A stretch of 20,931 nt of DNA. Origin: Azolla pinnata. Its lineage: Eukaryota; Streptophyta; Polypodiopsida; Salviniales; Salviniaceae. A program made the position numbers and the translations under genes. Where the stretch lies: positions 1 to 20,931 of the forward strand of contig JBBBWG010007502.1 in NCBI GenBank assembly GCA_037176905.1. Reading direction: 5' to 3'. The notes beneath the pieces were generated by a model. That model saw only the letters and a list, made by a program, of their open reading frames with translations, was not told the DNA's origin and searched no databases. Shown here one piece after another: positions 19,059 to 20,931 of the stretch; position 1 is the first letter of the stretch, and each line of letters starts with the position of its first letter.

Positions 19059-19155
19059 ACATAGAATGCACGCATGCGAAAAGCAAGAGGATCGATCGAT
19101 CGATCGATCGCGAAGAAGCGCACCCAAATCTCTGGTCAGGGATCCCAACAGATCG

Positions 19156-19996
19156 ATGACGAGGGAGAAGACGGCGATGGCGGCGGAAGGGATGAGAAGA
19201 AGCCATAGCCGGAGCAGCAGCAGCAGCAGGAAGGCGGCGGCGGCCATGGAAGCTCTCGCCCTCCTCGTGATGATGATGATCGTGCTGCCCCTGAGCAGGG
19301 CAGATTCCGCCATGGCCACGGCAAGCGCCGCTGCAGGCAGCGGCGACGGCATGGAGGAGAATCAGAGGATCGTGGGGCGAAGCCTGGAAGCTGCCCGCGC
19401 CTTCCTGCTCTCGGCGATGAAGCTGCAGCCGCCCAACGCCTCCGACGCCGCCGCCCATGCCCTCTTCCGCTCCTCCCTGCGCAGCGTTGACCAGGCCGCC
19501 GCCCACGTCGCCGCCCTCCACTGGGACCACGCCAAGCTCAGCGTCTCCGAGTCGCTCGCCTCCATGTCCGATTGCTTCCGCCGCCTCACCAACGACTCCG
19601 ACGTCGCCGAGGTATAACATAACATGCTTTCATCCCATGATCCCCGCCTCGTCTCGGAGATGAGTGAATGATGGATGATCTGCTGCATTCTTCTTGGCCT
19701 TCTTCTTCTTCTTCTTCTTCTTCGCGCAGGCCACCTTGGGCTCCAGCTTGTCCTTCATCGCCGCTCAGATCCGCAACTACCTCCGAGCCGCGCTGAACGA
19801 GCTGGAGATCACCACCTCCACCTTCGACCTCCTCAGCGCCGCCGACGAAGAAGACCGCGAGCAGCAGGTGCAGGCGCAGCCCGATGATGGCAGCGCGGTG
19901 GCGGCTGTGCAGGAGGAGGACGACGACGACAAGCAGCAAGGTGAAGAACCCCACGAGATCTCGTCGATCCAATCGATTGATCGATTGATCGATTGA
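19156..19996 (+). CDS. Secreted or anchored protein with weak PMEI/invertase-inhibitor-like helices; possibly partial at 3' end
   Basis: Exon 1 is 19156-19611 (donor GAG|GTATAA) and exon 2 starts at 19730 after TTCGCGCAG; both phase 0. A basic Ser/Arg-rich leader (residues 1-28) precedes a hydrophobic segment (MEALALLVMMMIVLPL), a signal peptide or anchor. The spliced part NYLRAALNELEITTSTF recalls the WLSAALTNQDTCLDGF helix of pectin methylesterase inhibitor domains, and SESLASMSDCFRRL the preceding helix. Only one cysteine is present in the mature part, whereas the family normally has four, so the assignment is weak. The C-terminus is very acidic (EEDDDDKQQ). The frame ends with TGA at 19994-19996, but a good donor, AAG|GTGAAG, at 19941 suggests a further exon that may lie outside the window. 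Start: ATG 19156; ATG 19177 in frame is an alternative. Confidence 0.55.
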
Positions 19997-20018
19997 TCCA
20001 TTGATCCATTGATCGATC
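19966..20018 (+). repeat. GATT/GATC/GATCC short tandem repeat
   Basis: Repeated ATCGATTG and ATCCATTG units. In the read-through frame it encodes the last residues before the stop of the inhibitor-like gene, which supports the view that the real coding sequence leaves at the 19941 donor. Confidence 0.85.
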
Positions 20019-20075
20019 ATATTATAAAATAAAGGCAGTAGAATATGAGCCGTATTGGCCATAGCGCCGGACGTG

Positions 20076-20931
20076 ATTGAGGGTTAGGGTTAATCAGGGT
20101 TGATGAGGGTATATATATTAGGCTTGAGGGATTAGGCTTAATTAGGGTTGATGAGGGTTGATGATGGTTGAGAGATTATGGTTAAGTAGGGTTCGAGGAT
20201 TAGGTTTAATTTGGGCGGATTAGGGTTAAGTAGGGTACGAGGCTTAGGTTTAATTTGGGTGGATTAGGGTTGATTTTAGGGTTGAGGGATTACGGTTGAT
20301 TTTAGGGTTTCACTAGTGTTGAGGTTTGATTTAGGGCTGAGGGATTAGGGTTACGTAGGGTTTCACTAGTGCTGAGTGTTGATTTAGGGTTGAGGGATTA
20401 GGGTTAAGTAGGGTTTCGCTAATGTTGAGGGTTGATTTAGGTTTGAGGGATTAGGGTCGATTTTAGGGTTGAGGGAGTAGGGTTAAGTAGGGTTTCACTA
20501 GTGTTGAGGGTTGATTTGAGGGTTTGATTTTAGATAGGGTTGACTTAGGGGTTGAATTAGTAGGAATGATTTTAGGGTTTGATTTCAGGGTTGATTTTGG
20601 TAGGGTTGAATTAGTAGGGTTGATTTTAGGGTTTGATTTCAGGGTTGAACTAGTAGGATTGATTTTAGGGTTTGATTTAGTAGGGTTGAATTAGTAGGGT
20701 TGAACTAGTAGGGTTGATTTTAGGGTTTGATTTCAGGGTTGAACTAGTAGGATTGATTTCAGGGTTTCATTTAGGGTTGATTCTAGGGTTTGATATCAGG
20801 GTTGACTTAGTAGGGTTGAATTAGCACTAGGGTTGATTCTAGGGTTTGATATCCGGGTTGACTTAGTAGGGTTGAATTAGCACTAGGGTTGATTCTAGGG
20901 TTTGATATCCGGGTTGACTTAGTAGGGTTGA
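20076..20931 (+). repeat. Degenerate TTAGGG-like array ending in a homogenised 56-bp repeat
   Basis: Continuous GGGTTGA / TTAGGGTT / AGTAGGGTTTCACTAG words on the + strand. Order tightens to the right: the last segment repeats with a 56-bp period (CACTAGGGTTGATTCTAGGG at 20825 and 20881, an earlier related unit from about 20770). The monomer is unrelated in detail to the left-hand satellite. The array probably continues beyond the window. Confidence 0.93.

Noticed and set aside
18802-19155. N-terminal extension of the inhibitor-like protein through the Lys-Arg array
   Set aside because: The open frame results from GCAAAC and GA repeats and includes a probable TATA region; a start at 19156 leaves a sensible leader and hydrophobic segment.
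19919-19933. DDDDK, an enterokinase-like site, taken as a possible vector or tag trace
   Set aside because: It comes from a GAC repeat in an acidic tail next to ordinary plant sequence; no other vector sequence is present.

Overview
The window looks like nuclear DNA of a land plant, most likely a fern or lycophyte. It holds spliced genes with GT-AG introns, a long intronless PLS-type pentatricopeptide-repeat (PPR) gene whose repeat wording (SALVDMYAKCG, KGMQIH, KGEKVH) resembles the large PPR families of seedless vascular plants, a plant-type polyphenol oxidase, a plant long-chain-base (sphingosine) kinase, and long degenerate TTTAGGG-like arrays. The lineage is an inference from gene style; no marker gene proves it.

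Layout on the + strand. 1-1367: satellite of about 21 monomers (61-74 bp) built on TTAGGG/TTTAGGG motifs, with a higher-order period of about 778 bp. 2057-5895: four in-phase exons of a polyphenol oxidase whose 5' exons (transit peptide, first copper-A ligand) are not visible; its introns are full of diverged repeats. 5230-5620, 6335-6672 and about 18458-18800: three copies of one short non-autonomous inverted-repeat element; the middle copy has an exact 9-bp target duplication. 6746-7090: a diverged tandem duplication. 7786-8078: CCCTAA-type array and CTT-rich tract just ahead of the next gene.

8365-13200: complete ten-exon sphingosine kinase gene encoding 541 residues. 13201-14664: intergenic, no gene seen. 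14914-17268 (minus strand): 784-residue PLS-class PPR protein that stops inside its E2 motif; the last part of its coding region and its stop are duplicated in tandem just downstream. Its 5' side carries four CACGTG G-boxes in 94 bp. 17992-18080: phased array resembling a heat-shock element. 19156-19996: GC-rich two-exon (or partial) gene for a secreted or membrane-anchored protein with weak similarity to the pectin methylesterase/invertase inhibitor fold. 20076-20931: a second G-rich telomere-like array ending in a homogenised 56-bp repeat.

The genes do not form a pathway. The kinase and the PPR gene converge; the PPR gene and the inhibitor-like gene diverge across about 1.9 kb. No exotic multi-gene system was found. 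The most informative features are the mosaic structure of the oxidase locus, the duplicated PPR tail, the two clustered regulatory motif arrays, and the three telomere-like arrays, which differ in orientation.
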